From Bacillota bacterium (GTDB taxonomy: Bacteria > Bacillota > Clostridia > Peptostreptococcales > Acidaminobacteraceae), in contig JAIUOA010000001.1 of assembly GCA_020161295.1 (NCBI GenBank), positions 62,001 through 126,000 on the forward strand: a stretch of DNA of 64,000 nucleotides, read 5' to 3'. This document shows, piece after piece, positions 8,884 to 16,748 of the stretch. The position numbers were made by a program, and so were the translations under genes. The number at the start of each line of letters is the position of its first letter. The stretch's first letter is position 1. The notes under the pieces were generated by a model. The model ran no database searches, was not told the origin of the DNA, and was given only the letters and a program-made list of their open reading frames with translations.

Positions 8884-10479
8884 ATGAAAAATAAGTTTCT
8901 TCACGCACCAAAATTCATCTCACTTCTGTTAATCGGCGTCTTGCTCATCACTTCGACGCCTGCAATTGCATTTTCTGCTATTCCAGCCTCACATTGGTCT
9001 TACACCATCACACAGAACCTCATTAAATATCAAGTCATCGGTGCAAATGAACCTTATAAACCTGGAGATGGCATCAATGCTGTGGCGTTTAGCACCATGC
9101 TTCAAAACATCGATTCAGATTTCAAATCGTCTTTGTCTGCCGTTTCAGGAACAGTTCCTTTAACCCGCATCGAAGGACTAAGACTAGTTTTTAAAGCCCT
9201 TTCGCTCGAAACACTGGCTTTACAACTAAAAGAGTTAAAATCACCGTTTATGGATACCTCTTCAGATGACGCGATTTTAAACCTAGCCGTCAAATTTAAG
9301 CTCATCTCTAACAATTCTACGAAAACCTTCAGGCCAAATGAGCGGCTAAAAATCGAAGAAGCCTATAGTCTATTATGGAATCTTTATAAAATCAAAATCC
9401 TGGATGGTTTAAAGCTGCATAGCTACTATGCCATCAGCTCCTATTCTCAGATCAATTATACATCCAATCTAGAGTCCTTAACTTTTGGGTGGTCACGACT
9501 TGAGTTTGATGCGGCTAATAATAAAGTTTTACTCAATACCACCAGCGCAAATGCAAATGAGTACCATGTTCCGTCCGGATATACTACCGCTCTTACGAAA
9601 GTCGACTCGACAGGTATCACCAAACAACTCATGGTGTTTGTTAATGACATCCGAATAAATGACGCGGTAACGCAAAGTAGTAAAACATTAACGGAAGCGA
9701 TTATTTCTAATCCCGAGTATACGAAGCAGGTCATCGATGAAATCATCAGCCATTTGTCTAACAACCCTTATCAGATCGATTATGATGGCGTCTTGATCGA
9801 TTTTGAGGGACTAAAAGGGGCGACGAATAAGGCAAACCTCAATCAATTTTTAACCGCATTGAATACGGCGTTGGATTTGAAGGGCTTTACACTGGGAGTG
9901 GCAGTCCATCCCGCTCGCAAAACTGGATTAGCATATTTTGATGGCTATGATTTTTCAAAAATCGGTGACTTGGCTGATTTCATTATATTGATGGCGCATG
10001 ATTATTATCCAAAATCACTTTCAAACACAGAAATGAACTCGGGCTTTGCTGCGACGCCACTCGCACCGCTTAATGAAATCTACTACGCATTAGAAGCCAT
10101 AACGGATACCACGCGTGGGGTCAAAGATCCCAAGAAGGTTTTTCTTCAGCTTTCCATCGACACCGCCCAATGGAAAATTAAAGACGGTAGAATTATCAAT
10201 TCTACGCCCTATCATCCTACTTATAGCGCCATCGCGAGTCGGATTCAAAGTGGGGTAGTACCAAAGTTTGCATCAAGTTCATCTAGCCCATATCTCGAAT
10301 TTTTCGACGTGGATGGCACCAAAAACGTGGTTTGGTATGAAGATGAGAGAAGTACACATGTTAAAATGGATATTGCCAAGCTATTTGGTCTTGGTGGGTT
10401 CTCAGTTTGGCGACTTGGGTTGATCCCAGAGAATATATGGAACGCCGTTATCGGTGAAATCGAAATCATGGAGAAATAA
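8884..10479 (+). CDS. Secreted SLH and glycosyl hydrolase 18 protein
   Basis: 531 residues. A signal peptide (about 1-33, ending AIAFSA) is followed by two SLH-like repeats (about 35-165, with ASHWSYTITQNLIKYQVIG and TKTFRPNERLKIEEAYSLL) that anchor proteins to the cell wall. A GH18 domain of the YaaH/SleL type then covers about 190-530. The catalytic motif is D301-GVLIDFE308, with E308 as general acid, followed by MAHDYYP. It probably cleaves peptidoglycan-type N-acetylglucosamine linkages outside the cell. It sits 29 bases after the GerMN gene and is likely in the same operon. Confidence 0.88.
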   Translation: MKNKFLHAPKFISLLLIGVLLITSTPAIAFSAIPASHWSYTITQNLIKYQVIGANEPYKPGDGINAVAFSTMLQNIDSDFKSSLSAVSGTVPLTRIEGLRLVFKALSLETLALQLKELKSPFMDTSSDDAILNLAVKFKLISNNSTKTFRPNERLKIEEAYSLLWNLYKIKILDGLKLHSYYAISSYSQINYTSNLESLTFGWSRLEFDAANNKVLLNTTSANANEYHVPSGYTTALTKVDSTGITKQLMVFVNDIRINDAVTQSSKTLTEAIISNPEYTKQVIDEIISHLSNNPYQIDYDGVLIDFEGLKGATNKANLNQFLTALNTALDLKGFTLGVAVHPARKTGLAYFDGYDFSKIGDLADFIILMAHDYYPKSLSNTEMNSGFAATPLAPLNEIYYALEAITDTTRGVKDPKKVFLQLSIDTAQWKIKDGRIINSTPYHPTYSAIASRIQSGVVPKFASSSSSPYLEFFDVDGTKNVVWYEDERSTHVKMDIAKLFGLGGFSVWRLGLIPENIWNAVIGEIEIMEK

Positions 10480-10480
10480 T

Positions 10481-10912
10481 ATGAAATTAAAACGTATCGA
10501 GCATTATCAGGAGATTTACGAAACAAGTGCCATTAGCGACCTTATGAGCCAAGTCATCTTTAATCCGACCCCAGGAAAAATTCAAAACATCGCCCAAAGC
10601 ATTTACGCTAAAACACAGGGACGATTTTATACCGTTTCGGTAGAGGAGCGTTTAATTGGACTCATCGGTTTTTCGAAAGTCGATAACCATAAGCTAATCT
10701 TAAAGCACTATTTTATGCAGCCTGCTTATGATCAGGCCAACCATAAATTTGAAGTGATGCAAGAGGCCATGAGATTAGAGCGTGCATCCACTTTGGAATG
10801 CGAATGTGACGACACGGAGCTTTCTTTTTATAAGCGTCATCGTTTTAAAATTGAAAAAATCGGGATTGACGATATTGATGGCCACAGGTACCGCTGTACT
10901 TTAACCGTATAA
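10481..10912 (+). CDS. GNAT-like acetyltransferase, small
   Basis: 143 residues, starting two bases after the glycosidase stop and using the ATG at 10481 with GGAG eight bases upstream. The order of strands and helices (RFYTVSVEERLIGLIGFSKVDNHKLILKHYFMQPAY ... ECECDDTELSFYKRHRFKIEKIG) fits a GNAT N-acetyltransferase, with FYKRHRFKIEKIG resembling the C-terminal GNAT motif. The Q/RxxGxG/A acetyl-CoA loop is not clearly visible, so this is a weak call. Substrate unknown. Confidence 0.55.
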   Translation: MKLKRIEHYQEIYETSAISDLMSQVIFNPTPGKIQNIAQSIYAKTQGRFYTVSVEERLIGLIGFSKVDNHKLILKHYFMQPAYDQANHKFEVMQEAMRLERASTLECECDDTELSFYKRHRFKIEKIGIDDIDGHRYRCTLTV

Positions 10913-10920
10913 TTTGCTAG

Positions 10921-10956
10921 AAAAAAAACGCGCTTGTTGTTTACACAACAAGCGCG
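10921..10956 (-). terminator. Terminator after tRNA-Sec, probably bidirectional
   Basis: A perfect 12-bp stem (CGCGCTTGTTGT with its complement) and a TTAC loop. Read on the minus strand it is followed by eight T residues, so it ends the tRNA-Sec transcript. On the plus strand it is followed by a T-rich stretch and may also end the GNAT-like gene. Confidence 0.9.
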
Positions 10957-10967
10957 ACTTTGTTTTT

Positions 10968-11064
10968 TGGCGAGGGCATGTGGGAATCGAACCCACCTAG
11001 GCAACTCTTAATCACCTACGCTGATTTTGAAGATCAGAAGGCACACCAGCACCCCGCTACCCCC
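10968..11064 (-). tRNA. selC: tRNA-Sec (anticodon UCA)
   Basis: Selenocysteine tRNA of 97 bases with encoded CCA. The anticodon UCA (plus-strand 11028-11030) sits in a CUUCAAA loop on a CUGAU/AUCAG stem. Sec-specific traits are visible: an extended acceptor arm (GGGGGUAG against AUGCCCUC, with a mismatch at the eighth pair), a six-pair D stem (GGGUGC/GUGCCU) with a four-base loop, and a long variable arm (UAGGU.../...GCCUA). The T arm is GUGGG-UUCGAUU-CCCAC. It serves the selDAB genes about 5-9 kb upstream. Confidence 0.95.
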
Positions 11065-11075
11065 ATAACTAGTCT

Positions 11076-11104
11076 ATAATATCACAGTTTTGGCTTTTTT
11101 CCAA
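11076..11104 (-). promoter_or_regulatory. Sigma-A promoter of tRNA-Sec
   Basis: On the minus strand TTGGAA and TATTAT are separated by exactly 17 bases, and the -10 ends 12 bases before the tRNA. The -35 lies inside the 3' end of plsY, so the tRNA has its own promoter and can also receive plsY read-through. Confidence 0.7.
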
Positions 11105-11672
11105 GTTTGCTTTCAGTTCCCTGAATCAATCGCTTTAGGTTTGAACGATGTCTATAGATGACGAAAAGGCCTAGTGCAATAGAGAAGGCGAGAAGCGGCA
11201 TGCTTTTACTGAACACAAAAGATAAAACCGGTAATAAGCAAGCGCTGATAATCGACGCTAACGACATATACCGCGTTAAAAAGATCACGGCAAACTGTAC
11301 GAGCAATAACATCACAAACAAGTCGGGTAGTAAAACGAGCATGACACCTGCAGAAGTCGCCACACCTTTACCCCCTTTAAATTTAAGCCAAACGGGGTAG
11401 CAATGTCCGATAACAGATAAAAGTGCACCGGTGATTCCACCTATTTCGCCGAACCAGATAAGTCCAATAAGCGTAGGAATGAGACCTTTCAAAAAATCAC
11501 CTATAAATGCAAGAACGCCGACTTTCATGCCCAATGTACGAACGACGTTAGTGGTTCCCGTGTTACCGCTACCATGTAAGCGAATATCAATTTTCCCGAT
11601 CCATTTAGGAATCAAATAGGAGAAGGGAATACTTCCGATCAAATAACTTAAAAGTCCAACAAGGATTAACAT
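11082..11672 (-). CDS. plsY: Acyl-phosphate:glycerol-3-phosphate acyltransferase
   Basis: Integral membrane enzyme that transfers the acyl group from acyl-phosphate to glycerol-3-phosphate, the first step of phospholipid synthesis. The 196 residues carry several hydrophobic helices and PlsY signatures: SYLIGSIPFSYLI at the start, the glycine-rich HGSGNTGTTNVVRTLG loop, and GHCYPVWLKFKGGKGVATSAG. The ATG at 11672 has CGGAGG upstream. The gene usually pairs with der or gpsA, neither of which is here. Confidence 0.96.
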   Translation of the reverse strand: MLILVGLLSYLIGSIPFSYLIPKWIGKIDIRLHGSGNTGTTNVVRTLGMKVGVLAFIGDFLKGLIPTLIGLIWFGEIGGITGALLSVIGHCYPVWLKFKGGKGVATSAGVMLVLLPDLFVMLLLVQFAVIFLTRYMSLASIISACLLPVLSFVFSKSMPLLAFSIALGLFVIYRHRSNLKRLIQGTESKLGKKPKL

Positions 11673-11725
11673 ATAGCCTCCGAAATTTTGAGATGCACGT
11701 CCATTTTAGCATAAATGAACCCATG

Positions 11726-11754
11726 TTAAAAGTTCCCGTTTAAAGTGTTATAAT
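11726..11754 (+). promoter_or_regulatory. Putative sigma-A promoter of the alpha/beta hydrolase
   Basis: TTAAAA (11726-11731) and TATAAT (11749-11754) with a 17-base spacer; a second TATAAT overlaps a few bases downstream. It lies in the plsY/hydrolase divergent intergenic region. Confidence 0.55.
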
Positions 11755-11806
11755 AATATTATAATTAAACATGGAATTATGGTGGTTCCAAAAAAAGGGG
11801 GAAGTC

Positions 11807-12718
11807 ATGAAAAAATCGTTTAGTATCAATTCGTTTGAAGAACTCGTTCTAAAAGGAATCATCTGGGAGCCTGAAACCGCCGAAGCGTTAAAAGGAATCG
11901 TGGTCATCGCACACGGAATGGCTGAGATCATCGAACGGTATGATGATTTTGCTTCTACCTTAGCGCAAAATGGTTATATCGTCTACGGTTATAATCAGAG
12001 AGGTCATGGACCAGATGCACCATTACTCGGTTATCTTGGGGAAGATGGCTGGTACAAGCTTAGAGAGGACTATAAGCACGTCGTGGAGTTCGTACGTTCC
12101 AATCATGCAGATTTACCGGTCTTCGCCATGGGCCACAGCATGGGTTCCTTTGTGGTGAGGGATTTTTTAATGGACTATAGTTATCTGGTTCACGGCGTCA
12201 TCCTATCAGGTACAGGCTTTTATCCAAAAATCACTTTATCCTTCGGTAGCTGGCTTTCAAATCGAGATGTCGCTAAGCATGGTGATCGCCATCTCAGCAA
12301 AACCATCGATCAACTGGCCTTTCGTGGAAACAACAAACGGATTAAAATGCCGTCAACGGCGTTTGATTGGTTGAGTCGTGACGCAGAGCAGGTTAAAGCT
12401 TATGTGAACAATCCACTTTGTGGCCAGATGCATCCCAGTTCGTTTTATAAGGCATTTTTCTCAGGATTACTCAAATTGATGTATCAGCCTGAGTGCAACA
12501 ATTTCAAACCTGGTCTTCCCATGCTGCTCATATCTGGTGCAGAAGATCCTATCGGCAACTATGGAAAAGGGGTCGACAAAACTGAACAATTTTATCGAAC
12601 CCTTGGCTATAAAACAGAGCAAATCTTATTTGACGGTGGTCGACACGAGATGCTTAACGAAATTAACAAGCACCAGGTCTATGACACCCTCATTGGCTGG
12701 CTTGAAAACCAATTATAA
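11807..12718 (+). CDS. Alpha/beta hydrolase, monoacylglycerol lipase-like
   Basis: 303 residues of the serine aminopeptidase (Hydrolase_4) family. The nucleophile is S111 in GHSMGS; the acid is the Asp in SGAEDPIG and the base the His of GGRHEML, at the expected order and spacing. The oxyanion-hole region VIAHGMAEIIERY and YNQRGHGPDAP is typical for monoacylglycerol lipases and lysophospholipases. The ATG at 11807 is taken because GGGGGA precedes it. Exact substrate unknown. Its last bases overlap the convergent AlaX gene. Confidence 0.88.
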   Translation: MKKSFSINSFEELVLKGIIWEPETAEALKGIVVIAHGMAEIIERYDDFASTLAQNGYIVYGYNQRGHGPDAPLLGYLGEDGWYKLREDYKHVVEFVRSNHADLPVFAMGHSMGSFVVRDFLMDYSYLVHGVILSGTGFYPKITLSFGSWLSNRDVAKHGDRHLSKTIDQLAFRGNNKRIKMPSTAFDWLSRDAEQVKAYVNNPLCGQMHPSSFYKAFFSGLLKLMYQPECNNFKPGLPMLLISGAEDPIGNYGKGVDKTEQFYRTLGYKTEQILFDGGRHEMLNEINKHQVYDTLIGWLENQL

Positions 12719-13936
12719 CGAGACGATTTCCGTCATTTTTTCTTCTAAAGGCGTTAAGATGGCATCCATGTCGATGGTCTGTGGGGCACCGCCCTGTGCG
12801 ACGAAGGCATTGCCACCCCCTTTAATACCAAGTGGCGCAACAACTGACTTGAATAAAACGCCCATGTCAAAGTCGGACGTGAGATTTTTCGATTTTGCCA
12901 GTACCACATGCGTTTTTTCAGCTTCATGAGAACACCCGAAGACGATGAAGTTTTCGCGTTCACAAATCAGGCTGACCTTAAGTCTGAGGTCTGTCATGGG
13001 GAGCCCCATCTCTCTTAAGGTGATGACTTTAATCTCCTCTAGGGTATCGTCATCGCCGTCACTGAGCAATTTTTCCACCTGGAGTCTCATCGACTGCTCC
13101 TTAAGCTGTTCGATCTCATAACGGTCACGCTTTTGATTTTCAAGGAGCTGCTCACAGAAGGGGAGAATCTCGTTATCCTTCACTGAAAATAACCGCATGA
13201 GGTCGTTGATGACCTGATTGCGTTTCGAAAGGCTCTCCAGTGCAAAATAGCCGCAACCGAACTCCAGCCTGACGCCAGATTTATAGGTTTCCATCCGTTT
13301 AACCTTGATGATGCCGATTTCACCAGTGCGCGCCACATGGGTACCGCCGCAAGGCGAAAAGTCCGTTTGGTCCACCTCGATTACGCGGATATTTTCTGCG
13401 ACTTTAGGTTGCTTTCTCAGCGGCATTTGTGCCAGTTCTTCTGCACTTGGGTAGTGGGCATGTACTGGCATGTTCGCATAGACCACTTGATTGGCCATAC
13501 GCTCCAGTGCATCCAGCTGATCACTGTCCAGCTTTACATCCAAATCCACGGTGACATAATCATCGCCGATATGAAAACCCACTGTATTGGCATCAAAGAG
13601 CTTTTCCGCGCAGGAGGAGAGGATATGCTGCCCCGTGTGTTGTTGCATCAATGTAAACCGTCTATCCCAGTCCAGTTCGCATTCTACTGTGTCACCGGGC
13701 TTAAGGCCATGAGCACGGCCTATGATATGATGACTTATTTCATCACCATCGCTGGTGACCATCTCCACATCATAACCGGAAAGGATGCCTAAATCGCAGG
13801 GCTGACCGCCACCCTCAGGATAGAAATACGTTTGGTCCAGAATAATGGCGTCATGGTCTTCCAGTGAATCTATTCTCAGTACTTTAGCGCTAAATGCTTT
13901 TCCGTATGCGTTATCAATATACAATTTTTCTGTCAT
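12713..13936 (-). CDS. Alanyl-tRNA editing protein, AlaX-L type
   Basis: Free-standing editing enzyme that hydrolyses Ser or Gly mischarged on tRNA-Ala. 407 residues. The N-terminal AlaRS-like barrel (FYPEGGGQPCD) leads to the zinc editing site with HTGQH and CGGTH. The C-terminal half is a DHHA1-like domain with the glycine-rich GIKGGGNAFVAQGG, making this the long form. The ATG at 13936 (GGAGGA upstream) is favoured over the one at 13972. It meets the hydrolase gene tail to tail with a six-base overlap. Confidence 0.93.
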   Translation of the reverse strand: MTEKLYIDNAYGKAFSAKVLRIDSLEDHDAIILDQTYFYPEGGGQPCDLGILSGYDVEMVTSDGDEISHHIIGRAHGLKPGDTVECELDWDRRFTLMQQHTGQHILSSCAEKLFDANTVGFHIGDDYVTVDLDVKLDSDQLDALERMANQVVYANMPVHAHYPSAEELAQMPLRKQPKVAENIRVIEVDQTDFSPCGGTHVARTGEIGIIKVKRMETYKSGVRLEFGCGYFALESLSKRNQVINDLMRLFSVKDNEILPFCEQLLENQKRDRYEIEQLKEQSMRLQVEKLLSDGDDDTLEEIKVITLREMGLPMTDLRLKVSLICERENFIVFGCSHEAEKTHVVLAKSKNLTSDFDMGVLFKSVVAPLGIKGGGNAFVAQGGAPQTIDMDAILTPLEEKMTEIVSL

Positions 13937-13978
13937 GGCTTCCTCCAAAATCCTACTGTAAACTTTACTCAAATAGTA

Positions 13979-13984
13979 TATAAT
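13979..13984 (+). promoter_or_regulatory. -10 box of the next operon
   Basis: A perfect TATAAT, 33 bases before the unknown gene, in the AlaX/unknown divergent gap. The -35 position holds only CTGTAA, so the promoter is weak or needs an activator. Confidence 0.45.
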
Positions 13985-14016
13985 AGATTTTGACTCAATT
14001 AAAGAGGAGATAAATT

Positions 14017-14904
14017 ATGCATAATGAATTACTCGATTCGGTTTTTGATGAGCTCTATGTTCACGCCGTTTCTAATGAATATAGCCATTATATGAAAACG
14101 GCGGAATCCTTCTTCGTCCTGGAAGAGGATCACTCTGATACGGAAGGTTTTGCAGAATGGTTTATATTTAACTATCGCTTAAATGACCGTAACGAGCGCA
14201 TCATCGATAAGTACATCCAACAAAGCGATGCGCACATCGATGCCCTAAATGCTATCAAGCGTTCTAGAAGAAGCCTTTATGAAGTTCGAATTGAACGCGA
14301 GCAGACCGTACTGAAAGATATTTTCAATCAGGATGACTATTTGGTCGAAGCGCCAGAACTCGAAGAAGGTCAGGTCATCAGCACGCGAGTCGTTACCTTT
14401 GAAAATAAAAATTTTCTGGTGGGCGATCTATTTACACTGGACAAGCAGTATCTAGAGACGATCAGAAAGTACATTCTCGATTTGTATAACCAACATGTTA
14501 AAACCAATGGACTGACAACCTTAGATGATTTTCTGGACCAACAGGGACACCTTCTGTATAAAGTGCTTAGGATCGTCAATACCATAGATGAAGAAAACGC
14601 TTATGATAACGAGCTCATGCTTTATCAAGCCAATTATGCCTATAGATGCACTCAAGAGGCCTTGTTTGACCATTTTATGACCCTAGGGCTCCCGGTTTAT
14701 GCAGACGAGGATGAAGAACCGCTGCTACGCGTCATCATCGAAGACATTATTATCGCAGAAATCGAAATCACCAATGGTCAGTTCTATGTTCTATGTAATA
14801 ATCCTTCTCATTTGGATCAGATGCTGACGCGTTTAAAGCCACTTGAAGGAAATGAAATCGTCTTTCTTAAGACAGAGACCTTCACACTAGAGGACCTTTT
14901 ATAA
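14017..14904 (+). CDS. Unrecognised acidic protein next to the DNA methylase
   Basis: 295 residues with an AGAGGAGA site. I do not recognise the family. It is acidic, mostly predicted alpha-helical, has no signal peptide, membrane segment or cysteine-rich motif, and has a Glu/Asp-rich middle. Residues 65-160 (NDRNERIIDKYIQQSD...RTVVTFENKNFLVGD region) and the end (EIEITNGQFYVLCNNPSHLDQMLTRLKPLEGNEI) loosely recall proteins that carry SEC-C-type domains, but no zinc ligands are present. It ends 25 bases before the methylase and is probably co-transcribed with it. Confidence 0.75.
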   Translation: MHNELLDSVFDELYVHAVSNEYSHYMKTAESFFVLEEDHSDTEGFAEWFIFNYRLNDRNERIIDKYIQQSDAHIDALNAIKRSRRSLYEVRIEREQTVLKDIFNQDDYLVEAPELEEGQVISTRVVTFENKNFLVGDLFTLDKQYLETIRKYILDLYNQHVKTNGLTTLDDFLDQQGHLLYKVLRIVNTIDEENAYDNELMLYQANYAYRCTQEALFDHFMTLGLPVYADEDEEPLLRVIIEDIIIAEIEITNGQFYVLCNNPSHLDQMLTRLKPLEGNEIVFLKTETFTLEDLL

Positions 14905-14929
14905 CCGCTATTCGCACAGGAGGCTTTTT

Positions 14930-16699
14930 TTGAAGGATTCCTATGAACAATTAAAGCAGATTTACAGCCACGAAAACGCCATTTCTGAGGGGTCTCAGAA
15001 CGCGATCGGGACGGTCTATACGCCATATGAAATTGCGGTTCAAATGGTGTACCTGCTTATCTCGAATCAATTGGAACTTGAAAAAGGGGATGAATATGGC
15101 ATCGAGCTTGACTTCGATGCTATTTATTTGCGTGCCTATAGGGATCAAAACAGCGATAATTCCGTATCGGCCCATGAGGCTGAAGCTTTGATACAAAATC
15201 TTTTGAGGTGGCGCATTATCGATTTTTCATGTGGGTCCGGCGCACTGATCACGGCGTATCTAGACTTTTTCAACTTCTTACTGACACATAGTGCACATCA
15301 AACCGCACCAGAGCATCTGAAGGCCTATGTCCATCACTTCCTGACCAACTGTCTATACGCCATCGACATCGATGACCGGGCGACGAACGCTTTAACTGAC
15401 ATATTGATGGCCTACGAAAGATCGTTTGGCCTAAAGGATATCGCCTTAAATATCGCCACGAGCAACAGTTTGTTAGCATTTCCAGCCACGTTTCCTAAGG
15501 AATTCGATCTGATTATCGGAAATCCGCCCTATATCGGCGAAAAGAACAACTTAACCGCGTTTAAACCGATAAAATCCACAGCGTTCGGCCGACAATTCTA
15601 TGAAGGCAAAATGGATTACTTCTACTTTTTCATCTATCTAGGGCATCAGCTTTTAAAACCTAATGGCAGTCTCTGTTTTATCTCCAGTAATTACTTTCTA
15701 ACGGCAGATGGCGCCACGAAGCTTCGCGCTTTCCTAAACGGCCACTTTCATTTCAGCCGTTATGTGGACTATGGTGAAACGCCTATATTTGGTAACCGCA
15801 AGCTACATGCGTGTAGCTACGTGCTTACCAAATCCAGTCAGCTCACCTGTAAAGTGTATGATTCAACACTTCGCATGATTTCTGAGCTAGAGAAATCTGC
15901 GCTGTATCATCATGATGGGTGTATTCGATTTGTCATGTCGGACCTGATCATGGCGCGCTTGAACCAGATGAAAAGCGTTAGTATTGGCACACTGGGAAAT
16001 TTTTATACCGTCAATCAAGGCGTGGTCACCGGCCTTGACCGTTGCTTCGTCATGGATGCACCTACAGCTGCGTCACTTCCGCCAGCACTTCAGGCGTTAT
16101 CAGTGCCATTTTATAAAAACAGCGACATCCAGTCCTATCAGGTAAACCCTAAGCAGAAGCGCTATTTACTCTATGTGGACCGCGCTGAAGTACCAGATGA
16201 GCTCATCCGTCGGCTTTCACCATTTCGTGAACGCCTCTCTAATCGAAGGGAAGTTCAGAGAAATGTGCGCGCTTGGTATATGCTGACCTGGCCACGAACG
16301 CGGGAACTGTTCGAGCATCCGAAAATCGTCGCGCCCCAACGTGCGAGAACCAATCGTTTCGCCTATGTGGTCGAGCCATTCTATGCATCCGCCGACGTGT
16401 ATTATATTCAGGCTACTTCACAGTCACCGTATCCACTGCATTTGCTCGTGTTGATTTTAAATGCTTCTCCTGTGTTCCAATGGCTTTCACACATGGGAAA
16501 GCGAAAAGGGGAGTTGCTGGAACTTTATGCCACACCTCTCAAAAACATTCCATTACCACCTCTGGATGAGGGATCCATTAAAATACTGGAAAACTATGCA
16601 AAGACCATCGATGAAACGGTTGATGAAACTAGGCTTCCCTCTATTTACGCATCGCTTGATGACTATGTAAGTTCACTATACGGTTTACACGATCTATAG
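14930..16699 (+). CDS. N6-adenine-type DNA methylase with TaqI-like C-terminus
   Basis: 589 residues. Motif I (DFSCGSG, from residue 98) binds S-adenosylmethionine and motif IV is N198-PPY, the signature of N6-adenine or N4-cytosine methylases. From about 330 to 580 the sequence resembles the TaqI-type target-recognition region (VNQGVVTGLDRCFVM...FYKNSDIQSYQVNPKQKRYLLYVDR...PKIVAPQRARTNRFAYV). No nuclease domain or adjacent restriction gene is seen, so it is an orphan. Start is TTG at 14930 with AGGAGG ahead. It ends just before the comEC operator. Confidence 0.88.
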   Translation: MKDSYEQLKQIYSHENAISEGSQNAIGTVYTPYEIAVQMVYLLISNQLELEKGDEYGIELDFDAIYLRAYRDQNSDNSVSAHEAEALIQNLLRWRIIDFSCGSGALITAYLDFFNFLLTHSAHQTAPEHLKAYVHHFLTNCLYAIDIDDRATNALTDILMAYERSFGLKDIALNIATSNSLLAFPATFPKEFDLIIGNPPYIGEKNNLTAFKPIKSTAFGRQFYEGKMDYFYFFIYLGHQLLKPNGSLCFISSNYFLTADGATKLRAFLNGHFHFSRYVDYGETPIFGNRKLHACSYVLTKSSQLTCKVYDSTLRMISELEKSALYHHDGCIRFVMSDLIMARLNQMKSVSIGTLGNFYTVNQGVVTGLDRCFVMDAPTAASLPPALQALSVPFYKNSDIQSYQVNPKQKRYLLYVDRAEVPDELIRRLSPFRERLSNRREVQRNVRAWYMLTWPRTRELFEHPKIVAPQRARTNRFAYVVEPFYASADVYYIQATSQSPYPLHLLVLILNASPVFQWLSHMGKRKGELLELYATPLKNIPLPPLDEGSIKILENYAKTIDETVDETRLPSIYASLDDYVSSLYGLHDL

Positions 16700-16700
16700 G

Positions 16701-16741
16701 TTGCCAATATTTACCATATGGAATATAATGGTAAATATTGG
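16701..16741 (+). promoter_or_regulatory. comEC promoter inside a perfect palindromic operator
   Basis: A -35 TTGCCA (16701-16706) and a -10 TATAAT (16724-16729) are separated by 17 bases. Superimposed is an inverted repeat with perfect 14-base arms (CCAATATTTACCAT at 16704-16717 and its complement at 16728-16741) around a 10-base centre. The predicted start of transcription, about 16736, falls in the right arm, so this is a DNA operator rather than an RNA hairpin. The right arm ends in the GG that begins the comEC ribosome site. Confidence 0.75.
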
Positions 16742-16748
16742 AGGTTCT

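Noticed and set aside
13337..13792. Open frame of 151 residues on the plus strand
   Set aside because: It is the antisense shadow of the alanyl-tRNA editing gene and lacks a ribosome site or recognisable motifs.
14017..16699. Complete restriction-modification system
   Set aside because: No nuclease motif or restriction-like gene is seen in either protein or neighbours.
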